Positions 53,739 through 63,500 of a DNA stretch of 64,000 nucleotides are shown piece after piece; within the stretch, counting starts at the first letter, position 1; the number at the start of each line of letters is the position of its first letter. The notes beneath the pieces are model-generated. The model saw nothing but the letters and a program-made list of their open reading frames with translations, did no database searches and was not told the origin of the DNA. Source of the stretch: Gammaproteobacteria bacterium. GTDB lineage: Bacteria; Pseudomonadota; Gammaproteobacteria; Pseudomonadales; Alcanivoracaceae. The DNA is taken from contig JAGPVL010000038.1 in NCBI GenBank assembly GCA_018067045.1, forward strand, positions 62,001-126,000, read 5' to 3'. The translations under genes and the position numbers were made by a program.

Positions 53739-54911
53739 ATGGCATATGTAAAAGCCTTGCTGGCAAAAGCGCCGCGTTCTTGGCGGGTGCTTGTTGTTAT
53801 TGTTGTGGCCTGCATAGCGTTGGTGGCGTTCTCACAAGCATCATCGGATGCGGTTGATATGGTCACGGTTGTGGCGCGGAAGGGAGATGTAGAACGAACG
53901 GTTGCCGCGCAAGGCCGTATTCAACCGCGTGACTATGTAGATGTTGGCGCGCAAGTGTCTGGGCAGCTTAAAACGTTGCATGTGATGCTCGGCGATCAGG
54001 TTAAAAAAGGTGATTTGCTGGCGGAAATTGATGCCGCCGTTCAGATGGCGCGAGTTGATGCGAGCGCTGCTCAGCTGGAGGCACAGCAGGCGCAATTAGC
54101 GCAAGCGAATGCTCAGCTTAGACTGGCTCGTTTGCAGTTTAAGCGCCAAACAGGTTTGCGCGAAGTGGATGCAACCAGCGAGGACGAATTCCAAATTTCT
54201 GAAGCCGGAGTGGCCAGCGCGGAAGCGCAGGTTATGGTGTTGCAGGCGCAAATTCGTCAGACCGATTCTGGTCTGACTGAGGATAAAGCGACGCTTAGCT
54301 ATACCAAGATCTATTCGCCGATGGACGGTTTGGTGGCCACGTTGCTCGCCCGTGTCGGGCAAACATTGAATACCAACCAGTCCGCTCCGGTCTTGATGCG
54401 TATAGCGGATCTCTCATCAGTGACGGTATCGGCAGAGGTTTCAGAGGCAGATATATCCCGTTTATCTGTCGGCATGCCGGTGTATTTTTCGCCAATCGGT
54501 GAGCCGGATAAAAAATGGTTTAGTACGTTAAGGCAGATTCTACCGACTCCGACAGTAACGAATAACGTTGTGCTCTATACCGCTTTGTTCGATGTGGACA
54601 ATGACGACGGTCGCTTAATGGCAGACATGACCGCACAGGTTCATTTTGTTGAAGAGTCGGCGAAGGACGTGACGGTTGTGCCTGTTTCAGCGTTAAAGAA
54701 ACGGCAGAAGGATGGCTTTGACGTTACTGTAATTCGTCATGGCGATCCGGTCGTACAGCGGGTCGAGATCGGTGTGAGTGATCGTATTCTTGTTGAAATA
54801 AAATCAGGTATTGAAGCGGGCGATAAGGTCGTGCTTGAAGGCGCCAAGGCGCCAGGAGCCGGTGCGTCCGATAAAGCGTCTGGTCGTCGTCGCGGGCCGG
54901 GGCTGTTCTAG
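53739..54911 (+). CDS. MacA-like periplasmic adaptor (membrane fusion protein)
   Basis: This 390-aa RND/HlyD-type adaptor connects a MacB transporter to an outer membrane channel. It has an N-terminal anchor (residues ~17-37), a lipoyl domain ([28 protein letters not shown] ... [14 protein letters not shown]), a long Gln/Ala-rich coiled coil (about 85-185), and a barrel plus membrane-proximal domain. It starts the base after the PepSY stop and ends 1 bp into macB, so these genes are one unit. PvdR of the PvdRT-OpmQ system is the closest functional analogue known to me. Confidence 0.9.
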   Translation: MAYVKALLAKAPRSWRVLVVIVVACIALVAFSQASSDAVDMVTVVARKGDVERTVAAQGRIQPRDYVDVGAQVSGQLKTLHVMLGDQVKKGDLLAEIDAAVQMARVDASAAQLEAQQAQLAQANAQLRLARLQFKRQTGLREVDATSEDEFQISEAGVASAEAQVMVLQAQIRQTDSGLTEDKATLSYTKIYSPMDGLVATLLARVGQTLNTNQSAPVLMRIADLSSVTVSAEVSEADISRLSVGMPVYFSPIGEPDKKWFSTLRQILPTPTVTNNVVLYTALFDVDNDDGRLMADMTAQVHFVEESAKDVTVVPVSALKKRQKDGFDVTVIRHGDPVVQRVEIGVSDRILVEIKSGIEAGDKVVLEGAKAPGAGASDKASGRRRGPGLF

Positions 54912-56902
54912 TGCTGAGTGCAAATAGAGAGGTTGGCGCGGCTGAAAATTCGGTAACGCATCAGCCGATCATTTCGTTGCGTGACGTATGCAAAACGTAC
55001 GTTAGCGGCGATGTGATTACCGAGGTGTTATGCGGTATTGATCTCGATATTTATGCCGGTGAGTTTGTCGCGATTATGGGGGCAAGCGGTTCCGGAAAGT
55101 CTACCTTGATGCACGTGCTAGGCTGCCTCGATACGCCAACGTCAGGGACGTATTGCTTTTCATCGAATGATTTTCAAGCAGCCAATGTGGCTGGCTTGGA
55201 TCGTGATCAGTTAGCGTTGTTGCGGCGCGATACCTTTGGTTTTGTTTTTCAGAGCTACCATCTTATTAAAACAGCCAGTGCCCGTGAAAATGTCGAAGTG
55301 CCCGGTATTTATGCCGGGATTGCCGCCACCGATAGGCATGCCCGTGCCGACGAATTACTGAGTCGTCTTGGTTTGGGGGATCGCCTGCATCATAAACCAA
55401 ATCAATTGTCTGGCGGCCAGCAGCAGCGCGTTTCCATCGCGCGTGCACTGATGAACGGTGGGCAGATTATTCTCGCCGACGAGCCCACCGGCGCACTCGA
55501 CAGTAAAAGTGGCGCCGAGGTGATGGCGTTACTTAAAGAGTTGTCCGCACAGGGGCATACCATTGTGTTGATTACACATGATGCAAATGTTGCCGCGCAT
55601 GCGAATCGTATTATTGAAATTCGAGATGGTGAAATCGTTTCGGATGATGGCGCCTCACCAGCGGATCATAGCGTTGTGAGAAAGATTTCGGCTGAGCGCT
55701 CGGCGCATGATGGTGCGTTAACCACGATTGAATCTGTGCAGATGGCCAAGCGGGCGCTGCAAGCAAATTGGTTTCGTACGTTGCTGACATTATTGGGGAT
55801 TGTGATTGGCGTGGCCTCGGTCGTGGTGATGTTGGCCGTAGGGGAAGGAGCCAAGACATCTGTCCTTGATCGCATTAATTCGATGGGATCAAACCTACTG
55901 ATGATTCGGCCCGACGGCCGCGGGCGTCTCGGTGCGAATGGCGTCGTGTCGCTGGTGCCAGCGGATGCCAAAGCGTTGGCGTTGTTGCCTAATGTCGTCG
56001 CCGCTATTCCGGAGATGGAGGGTAACGTCACGGCGCGCTATGGAAACTTGGATGTCTCAACAAAAGTTACCGCAACAACCTGGCAGTACAGTGAAGCGCG
56101 CAACTGGCCGGTGGTTTGGGGAACATTTTTTAGTGAAAACGATGAGCGTAGTTACGCCACCGTAGCGGTATTAGGAAAAACCGTGGCGGACAGCCTGTTT
56201 CCCGAAGAAGATCCTGTTGGTCATTACGTGCAGCTCAACAATGTACCGTTTCAGGTGATTGGTATTCTTGATCAAAAGGGCGCAACAGGTTGGGGTGGTG
56301 ATGCCGACGATGTAATTTTTGTGCCGCTTGATACCGGCGCTTTGCGATTATTTGGGCAGACGTACGTGCGCAATATTACCGTTGCGGTGAGTGATGTCTC
56401 GGCAATGGACGACACGCAGCTGTTGATGGAGCAATTAATGCAAGAGCGCCATGGCGGTGAGGACTTCCGAATTCGCAATATGGCTGACATTGTTGATGCG
56501 GTGTCGGAAACACAGAATACCTTGACGATGTTACTTGGTTCGATTGCGGCCATTTCGTTATTGGTCGGCGGAATTGGCGTAATGAATATTATGCTGGTGA
56601 CGGTGACCGAGCGCATTCATGAAATTGGTATTCGCATCGCTACCGGTGCGAGTACCCGTAATATTCTTCAGCAGTTTCTGACCGAGGCAGTGATGGTGTC
56701 GGCGTTGGGCGGTGCGCTAGGCGTTGTGCTGGGCGTGCTATTGGGGTTGATCGGCGTTGCGCTGGGTATGCCGGTAGAATTTTCGGCTGGAACGATGCTG
56801 TTGGCATTTTCTTGTGCCGCGGGTACAGGATTATTGTTTGGTTTTGCGCCGGCTTTAAAGGCGGCACGAATGAATCCCGTTGTGGCCTTATCCGGTGATT
56901 AA
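54911..56902 (+). CDS. MacB-like ABC transporter (ATPase-permease fusion)
   Basis: This 663-aa protein has an N-terminal ATPase (Walker [10 protein letters not shown] ~residue 58, signature [15 protein letters not shown], Walker [14 protein letters not shown]-loop LITHD) and a C-terminal FtsX-type permease with four helices and a large periplasmic domain (about 300-540). MacB uses ATP to drive substrates from the periplasm through the adaptor and outer membrane channel. GTG 54911 overlaps the adaptor stop. Given the neighbours, a siderophore is a likely substrate; macrolides or peptides are alternatives. Confidence 0.93.
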   Translation: MLSANREVGAAENSVTHQPIISLRDVCKTYVSGDVITEVLCGIDLDIYAGEFVAIMGASGSGKSTLMHVLGCLDTPTSGTYCFSSNDFQAANVAGLDRDQLALLRRDTFGFVFQSYHLIKTASARENVEVPGIYAGIAATDRHARADELLSRLGLGDRLHHKPNQLSGGQQQRVSIARALMNGGQIILADEPTGALDSKSGAEVMALLKELSAQGHTIVLITHDANVAAHANRIIEIRDGEIVSDDGASPADHSVVRKISAERSAHDGALTTIESVQMAKRALQANWFRTLLTLLGIVIGVASVVVMLAVGEGAKTSVLDRINSMGSNLLMIRPDGRGRLGANGVVSLVPADAKALALLPNVVAAIPEMEGNVTARYGNLDVSTKVTATTWQYSEARNWPVVWGTFFSENDERSYATVAVLGKTVADSLFPEEDPVGHYVQLNNVPFQVIGILDQKGATGWGGDADDVIFVPLDTGALRLFGQTYVRNITVAVSDVSAMDDTQLLMEQLMQERHGGEDFRIRNMADIVDAVSETQNTLTMLLGSIAAISLLVGGIGVMNIMLVTVTERIHEIGIRIATGASTRNILQQFLTEAVMVSALGGALGVVLGVLLGLIGVALGMPVEFSAGTMLLAFSCAAGTGLLFGFAPALKAARMNPVVALSGD

Positions 56903-56980
56903 GCGGGTTATTGATCAGTCAGGATTTTTCGAAAGATTGGCTGATAATATTTGGGCGGAATTGTTTATGCGATATTTCCT

Positions 56981-58435
56981 ATGAAGAAAATACTGCCTCG
57001 TTTATTGGTGTCCGCTTTATCGCTTTCGTTCATCTCCGCCTGCAGTATAAAAGGCGGCGTGGTTGCGCCAGATGTTGAGGTTGCTGATGGTTGGCAATAT
57101 GCAGCCCTAATGACCTCAGCGAGTGTCGAGGCGCCGTCGGAAAGCTGGTGGACAGCATTTCAGTCTGATGAGTTAAATGATTTGGTTCGGATTGCGTTAG
57201 CGAATAACACTGACGTTGCGGCAGCGGAAGCGCGGCTACGTCAGGCCGACGCACAAATTACCGTGGCGGGATCGAGCCTATGGCCTGCGGTGAGTATTTC
57301 TGCCGACAGTGCCCGTAACGGTGTGTTGCATCAGGGGCAAACGTCAAAGAATTATCGCGCCGGTGTCGCGGCAAGTTATGAACTGGATATGTGGGGCGGT
57401 CAGCGCGCGCAACGTGCGTCGGCTCATGCGTCCGGTGATGCAGCGATCTATGCATGGGATGCGGCACGGACAACTGTCGTGGCATCAGTGGTAAATAGTT
57501 GGTTGGAAGTATTAGCGCTGCGTCAGCGCATTCGTGTGGCGCAAGAAAACGTGGTGAATGCCGAGAAAGTGCTCGCTATTGTTGAGGCCAAATATCGGCA
57601 TGGTGCCGGCTCTGCGTTGTCATTGGCGCAGCAGCAAGGACAGGTGGCCAGTCAGCGCGCGGGGATCGAACCGCTACTGCAACAGCAACGCGAGACGACG
57701 GCCGCGTTGGCGTTATTGATTGGTCAGACTGTGCAGGGCTTTGCTGTTACGACAGTCGACTTAAGTGAGGTGGTCGATCTCAAGGTTATTACTGACTTGC
57801 CTTCTGCTGTTCTGGCGCGGCGCCCTGATGTTCAGCAAGCTGAAGCGCAGCTGCGTGCCGCGGACGCGAATGTTGTTGTGGCCCGTGCGGCAATGTTTCC
57901 GAATTTGAGTGTCACCGGCGCGCTGGGTTTTGATAGCGTTCGCAGTGCCTCGTTATTTGATGGCGATCCTACCTACGGATTAACAGCGTCGTTGAGCCAA
58001 GCGTTGTTTCAGGGTGGCCGGCTAAAAGCACAAAGCGCTGTGGCACGCGCGCGTTTCGACGAGTTAGCGGCTGGCTATGTTGGCGTTGTATTGGCGGCAT
58101 TAAATGAAGCTGATCTGGCGTTGGCGCGCGTGCATGCGTTGGAAGAACAGATTCGTTGGCAGTCGGAGCAGTTAGCCCATGCTCAGCGCGCCTATGATCT
58201 CGTTGAAACGCGTTATAACGCTGGCGGCGAAGGGTTGCTCACCGTGTTGGAAGTACAGCGCTCGTTGTTTAGTGCCCAAGATCAACATTTGCAATTACGC
58301 CTCGCGCGCTTACAGGCACAAGTGACCTTATATCGTGCGTTAGGGGCGGTGCCGGAACACGCCATTTCGGGACACCCGGTTTCGGAACGCTCTGTTTCGG
58401 GACGCTCTGTTTCGGGACAAGACGATGAAGCCTGA
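56981..58435 (+). CDS. Outer membrane efflux lipoprotein (NodT/OprM-type)
   Basis: This ~484-aa protein has a lipoprotein signal peptide with lipobox ISAC at residues ~18-21. Two OEP repeats follow (DLVRIALANNTDVAAAEARLRQADAQI and LPSAVLARRPDVQQAEAQLRAADANVVVARA), the standard NodT-family signature. It is the exit duct of the MacAB-type system. The last ~25 residues hold four VSxxS-like repeats encoded by a ~15-bp tandem repeat (58363-58422). The frame opens at TTG 56951, but ATG 56981 starts the lipoprotein signal. Confidence 0.9.
   Translation: MKKILPRLLVSALSLSFISACSIKGGVVAPDVEVADGWQYAALMTSASVEAPSESWWTAFQSDELNDLVRIALANNTDVAAAEARLRQADAQITVAGSSLWPAVSISADSARNGVLHQGQTSKNYRAGVAASYELDMWGGQRAQRASAHASGDAAIYAWDAARTTVVASVVNSWLEVLALRQRIRVAQENVVNAEKVLAIVEAKYRHGAGSALSLAQQQGQVASQRAGIEPLLQQQRETTAALALLIGQTVQGFAVTTVDLSEVVDLKVITDLPSAVLARRPDVQQAEAQLRAADANVVVARAAMFPNLSVTGALGFDSVRSASLFDGDPTYGLTASLSQALFQGGRLKAQSAVARARFDELAAGYVGVVLAALNEADLALARVHALEEQIRWQSEQLAHAQRAYDLVETRYNAGGEGLLTVLEVQRSLFSAQDQHLQLRLARLQAQVTLYRALGAVPEHAISGHPVSERSVSGRSVSGQDDEA
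58363..58422. repeat. 15-bp tandem repeat in the efflux lipoprotein C-terminus
   Basis: Four in-frame units of roughly tgtttcgggacgctc encode a five-residue repeat (ISGHP, VSERS, VSGRS, VSGQD). Such tracts can vary in copy number by slippage. Confidence 0.75.
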
Positions 58436-58516
58436 ATCGTCAGGCACATACCATGTGATGTTTCTGTAGGTGCTTGCCTCTTCGTTACCAATGCTGGGTA
58501 TCAGCGTCAGCTCAAT

Positions 58517-58535
58517 GAGCGCTAGCTTAGCGCTC
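58517..58535. terminator. Perfect hairpin after the exporter operon
   Basis: gagcgcta-gct-tagcgctc is a perfect 8+3+8 inverted repeat ~80 bp after the efflux gene. A T-run (gtttttc) follows after ~15 bp, so termination is possible but not classical. Confidence 0.45.
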
Positions 58536-58645
58536 GGCCCTAATTGACTGTTTTTCGGTAGCTCATGGCCCTTGTGGCCTGTTTTATCCGGCGTAGAGTG
58601 GATCTCATCGTTTACCTTTGTTGGGTATCGCACGAGAGGCGCTTT

Positions 58646-59536
58646 ATGGCACGTAGCACAAAGGCAGGCAGCACAGCCGTTAAGAAATTCGATAAGCAGG
58701 TCAGTAACACGCCCATTCGTATTCGCGTTCGACGCATGGATTACGACATTCCAGAAATTCCACGTTATTGGTACCGCGACAATACTTGGATTACGCATTT
58801 TATGAATGCGCTTTCTACGAGCTTTCCGGACGGGGAGCGATTCTTTATTCACGCAGTACGGAATTTTGAATCGCAGGTTTCCGACCCAGAGCTGCGGGCG
58901 CAGATTCGAGCCTTTATTGGCCAAGAGGCCAATCATGGTAAAGAGCACGAGGCCTTTAACGATGCGTTAATCGAGCAGCATAGGCTGCCGTTAACAAAAA
59001 AAATTGGTTTTATGAAGAAGGCATTGGCCTACGCTAAAAAGCGTTATAGCCCGCGAGAGCAACTTGCTTTAACGGTGGGTTTTGAGCATTTCACCGCAAT
59101 CCTTGCCAATCTCATGTTGAAAAGAACGGACGTCATTGAAAGCTTAGATGCGATGTATGGCGATATGTTTATGTGGCATGCGGTTGAAGAAACGGAGCAC
59201 AAGTCTGTCGCGTTTGATGTGTACCAAGCGGTTGATGGTGGTTATTGGTTGCGCGTTCAGGGCATGTTAAAGGCAACGTTTTTCTTTATGTTGATTACCT
59301 TTCGCATGCAGTACAGCCTGCTAAAGCACGATGGCAAGCTGACGGATTGGCGTGGCGCTTTAGGCTTTGCCAAATTCATGCTTTTCTCACCGGGAATGCT
59401 AACGCGCATTCTGCCTGAGTATCTCGATTTCTACCGTCCGAATTTCCACCCATGGCAGCATGATAATCGTGCATTAATTACTGAATATGTCGAGAAGCTA
59501 AGTAAGCATGAATTACGCACGGTGGATGCGGCGTAA
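58646..59536 (+). CDS. Predicted metal-dependent hydrolase (PF10118 family, ferritin-like)
   Basis: The ~296-aa protein matches the Metal_hydrol family (COG3687). Carboxylate/His motifs of a di-iron helical bundle are visible: FIGQEANHGKEHEAFN and WHAVEETEHKSVAFD. The region before it, FPDGERFFIHAVRNF, is also conserved. The true substrate is not known; members are often annotated as hydrolases without biochemical proof. The frame extends upstream to 58565, but ATG 58646, with GAGAGG before it, starts the conserved part. It ends before a hairpin at 59612. Confidence 0.85.
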   Translation: MARSTKAGSTAVKKFDKQVSNTPIRIRVRRMDYDIPEIPRYWYRDNTWITHFMNALSTSFPDGERFFIHAVRNFESQVSDPELRAQIRAFIGQEANHGKEHEAFNDALIEQHRLPLTKKIGFMKKALAYAKKRYSPREQLALTVGFEHFTAILANLMLKRTDVIESLDAMYGDMFMWHAVEETEHKSVAFDVYQAVDGGYWLRVQGMLKATFFFMLITFRMQYSLLKHDGKLTDWRGALGFAKFMLFSPGMLTRILPEYLDFYRPNFHPWQHDNRALITEYVEKLSKHELRTVDAA

Positions 59537-59611
59537 TGAGTTGTAATGTTCTCCTGAAAAGGGCCGCTTACCCGGCCACTGCTGTCCCGTAGTTTCTATG
59601 AGACCGATAAT

Positions 59612-59650
59612 TAAGCCCACTAGAACAAAAGGTTCAAGTGGGCTTATTTA
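59612..59650 (+). terminator. Terminator after the metal-hydrolase gene
   Basis: taagcccact ... agtgggctta form 10-bp arms around a 15-nt loop, followed by tttat. It is ~75 bp after the stop and inside the left part of repeat copy B. Confidence 0.75.
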
Positions 59651-59758
59651 TGGTTCATCGCGGATGTCCGGGAAAGTTCGATGAATCATCAAAGCATTCA
59701 AATGAATTCGGCAGCAGAATTGGCTCCTGCAAGGCTGGCAACATCAAGCTCCAAGACT

Positions 59759-59845
59759 CGCCTGCAAGCAGCCTCCCACAGCCCCCTCTGCAGCGTGGTG
59801 CCATCTCAAATTTCTGCTCACCTTGTGGGAGGCTGCTTGCAGGCG
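59759..59845. repeat. REPIN-like inverted REP pair (class 1), second copy
   Basis: The 22-nt word at 59759-59780 is repeated inverted at 59824-59845. Both arms are identical to the pair at 14788-14874, while the loop differs slightly. Confidence 0.8.
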
Positions 59846-60151
59846 ATCTTTCCCGACCCCAGCGGAAGCGCTAAATCTCGGGAGCCGAGCATAGCGAGGC
59901 GGCGGAAGGCGGTGCCCTTGATTCGGCTACGCCTCCCCCTTCGGGGCCGCGCAAAAAGACGCGCGTTCACTCGCCTGTGGCGAGATGTCTTTTGCTTACT
60001 TTTCTTTGGGCAAGCAAAGAAAAGTGAGTCGCCATCAGGCGAAACACTGCCTATCAATTCACGAAGACAATAAAAATGCGGAGCTCGTGACAAAGCTCCG
60101 TTTTAAGGTCGTTCAACTGTGGGGCAGCAGTGGCTTACGCGGCCCTTTTTT

Positions 60152-60559
60152 GTAGCGATAAGCGCGGCGTTTGTTTGTGCATTTTATTCGGCAAAAGAAA
60201 TGATGTTAATTTGATGTTACTGGTGGTGAAAGGGCTCAGTTATTCTTCATTACGCGGTTTTTGACGGCGGTGATATGTAGGGAGGGACGTAAGCCATTTC
60301 TTACAAGTAAACATTATTTTACTTAAATAATGGTTTGATCTTATGTGCCACCTATCCTTCTAAAGGCTGTAAAAATAACACTCTCACGTCTATTTATTGA
60401 TTGTGTCAATGATACTTCGATGCCTAGCGCTTCTGTTTGATTAAATCTGTGGCGAAGGCTTGTGGTTAAATGGCGTCCTGCGGTGTGGGGCACCGCCTCT
60501 GGTTAGTTCGTTTGGTTGGCCAGATCTATTCAGGAAAGCTTGTACTAGGATTGGGGATC
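60152..60559. other. AT-rich upstream region of the large exported-protein gene
   Basis: No gene is supported. It has an 8-bp inverted repeat (cattattt-tactt-aaataatg, 60312-60332) and is AT-richer than its surroundings. It probably contains the promoter of the 60560 gene. Confidence 0.5.
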
Positions 60560-63500
60560 ATGAAAAACGTTACCGGTGTCTTCTTCGCGGCGCTTTCAGC
60601 ACTGCTGTCTCTTTATTCGCCTGAGTCTTATGGTGCCGCTTCGGAGCAGTGTGAGCTTTACCCTTTCACGCTCTCTGAGTCGCTGATACGAGAGGGGGAG
60701 CAGGATGAGCACTTTCAGAACGTTCCCTTGGGCACGGGGGAGGGCAACTACAGTTGGTTAGCCTGGCGTGGTGATAACGATGCCCCTACCATAGCGGCCG
60801 CCCTGCTCCCGCCTGGAAATAGCCACCTTTATATCAATCCCAGCGACTCGTCTGATACCCAGCTGGATGTTGGGGACTGGGTTGAGGGCGCGCCTGGCGT
60901 CAAAAATAGCAAAGCGATTCGTTCCAATCTACAGGCGCTTGTGGGTCGAGATATTATTGTTCCAGTTTGGGGAGATCAAAGCGGGACCGGCAGCAACCGC
61001 AATTACAGCGTTACCAGTTTTGCCACTATTGAAATAACTGACTTTAAGCTAAACGGGAAGGGGTGGTTATCCTTTATCTTGAAAGGTGGTTCCAGCTGTA
61101 CGGACAACCCGCCGCTGATTACGTCTGAACCACCGACGGTGACGCCAGAACAAAGTACATACTCGTATCAGTTACTGGTTGATGGCGACGCTACAAACGC
61201 CTCACTTCTCTATTCGTTGACGAACGCGCCTAGCAGTATGCAGATCAATGCTGCTACAGGATTGGTTAGTTGGATTCCGCCATCGCACTATGTGCAGTCC
61301 GTGCCGACATTGAATAATCAATGTTATCAATTGGCTGGTATGCCGGTTACTACGGACGATTCCGACCCCGTTGGCGAGGCGGTGGCTCCGTTATATCAAC
61401 GTGTTCAGGCCGCGTTGGAGCATAGCTCTGGCTATGCGGCGACAGCCGCTGCCGCTTGGCAGCAGGAAAACCAATGTCAAGCATGCCATGTCCAATCTCC
61501 TGTATTGGCTGGGGTAGAGGCCTCCGCTAAAACCGTGTCGGTGGATGAAGCCGTTGCCGCAGAGCTGCTTAACGGCGTGCTGGATAGTCAGCAAGCCGAC
61601 GGCGGTTTTTATAATGAAAGTTACGGCGGTATTGGCAATCAGACGGCCTTGGCACTGTGGTCGCTCAGTGAGTCGCGTCAGACAACGGAGACACTGGAGG
61701 CTAGAGCAAACGCATTGCGTTTTATGCTTGCTAGGCAGCAGGCCGACGGCGTAGGTGTGTACTGGGAGCCTGATCACAATACAGGTTGGCTGGATAATCG
61801 TTTTGCGCTAAGCGCCATGATGGCCCTCTCCGCTAATCGATTTGTTCTTGATGCTACATCGCAGGGCGTCGCTGATCAGTATTTGACGCTTCAGACAGAG
61901 CTTGAACAGCTTCTGCCCAAAGTGGCTGATTACCTTTTCGCTAGATCAAATGTCGGCGCGCCGACGCAGCAACTTGCTCTTGAGCTTGTCGCCTTGAATG
62001 AAATTCAACGTTCCTTTGTTCTCAACCAGTCTGAAAGTCTAGTTCAAGACCGCTTAACCGTTTTGGAGAATGAACTTCGCCTGCGCCAGCGTTCAGATGG
62101 TGGGTGGGCATTTGCAGCATCGGATGTGTTTAGTGATCCAGTGACATCGACTTGGGTTGGACGGGCGCTAGATTATGCGTCGCCAGCACTTTCAGATTTG
62201 GCGGTGTTAAATAACATTCGTTATTTATTGGTAAGCCAACAGGCTGATGGCGCATGGCTCAGTCAGGGTGGGCAGTTTTCCCAGCGCCTTGCCGCGACGG
62301 GCTTAGTGATGAGTTATTTGCCAGTGGCAATGGAATACCTTGGCAGCCCTGACGTTCGTGTTGGGCATATTTTCTGGCAGGAACAATCAGATGATCAGGT
62401 GCGACTGACAGCGGATGTCAGTAACCGGGGCTTGGCAGATGTATTTGTACCGGTGTCTGTAACTTTCTTTAATGGTGTGCCGGAGAACGAGAGGGTGCTT
62501 GGGCAGACGACGTTATTTGGTTTGCCTTCCGGCGCAGAGAGCATTGCTGAAATACGAATCGATAAGAGCTGGGTGACGGACGACGTTACGGTAGTGCTTG
62601 GTGTCACGCCGCTTTCGGATGAGTGTCATATAAGCAATAACAAGGCAATCGCAGGTTTTGTCTCTACAGCGGTTACCAATAGTAATAATCAGTCAGATAC
62701 GCAGAGTTGGTTGGTCAACGTGGATGACGTCAATCAACCACCGCGTATTAATTCTGATCCCGTTACAGAAATAAACAGCGGTCAACGTTACCACTATCGC
62801 GTTTCCGTAGTAGATGCTGATGTCGGCGATGCGCACAGTTTTAGTTTATTAGATGCCCCCGAACCATTTTTAATCGATAAAAAGACGGGTGTTCTTTCTT
62901 CGCGTAGAAATAGCCTAAGCGCTGGCGAGCATACGTTGACAGTTCAGGTCGTCGATTTGCGCGGTGCTTTGGATGTGCAGTCATTTACGCTGCTTGTGGC
63001 GGAAAATAGCCCTCCTGCTATTACCAGTGATGCTGAGATGGCGCAGCAGGAGCATCTGCCGTACCAGTATCACGTTATGGCAGAAGATCCGAATGAAGGC
63101 GACGAGCCGCAGTTTACCTTACAGAAATCTCCCGACCTTGCCGATATTGACCGTCTGTCTGGTGCGCTGAGCTGGTTGGTCAACGATCAAATGTATGTGG
63201 ATCCATTGGTGGGAGAAAACCAGAATTGTGTTATCGGTGGTGTATTTAATATTGAAGATATCGCTCCGCAGGTGAAGTGGCACTGGAGTGGAGAAGGAGG
63301 CGCGACGGAAAGCTATCGCCAAGTGATGATGTCTCCAATCGTTGTTCCTCTGCAGGACACGAATGGTGATGGTCGGCATAGCAGCGATGATGAGATGGCT
63401 GTTGTATTTGGTGCTTTCTCAGGAGGTAATTATCTTCGAGGGGGGTTCTTGCGGGCCATTTCTGGAAAAACGGGGCAGAAGATTTGGACGTCTTCCCAGA

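Larger units (their letters stand above)
59557..60151. repeat. Composite dispersed repeat, copy B
   Basis: The ends are imperfect inverted repeats: aaaagggccgcttac at the left and its counterpart gcggccctttttt at the right. A module 2 left part (59649-59850) runs in the same direction as in copy A and includes the REPIN. The right end of module 2 is missing. Module 1 follows in inverted orientation (59988-60151), with the motif ttgcttacttttctttggg and the hairpin at 60078-60100. Confidence 0.8.
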
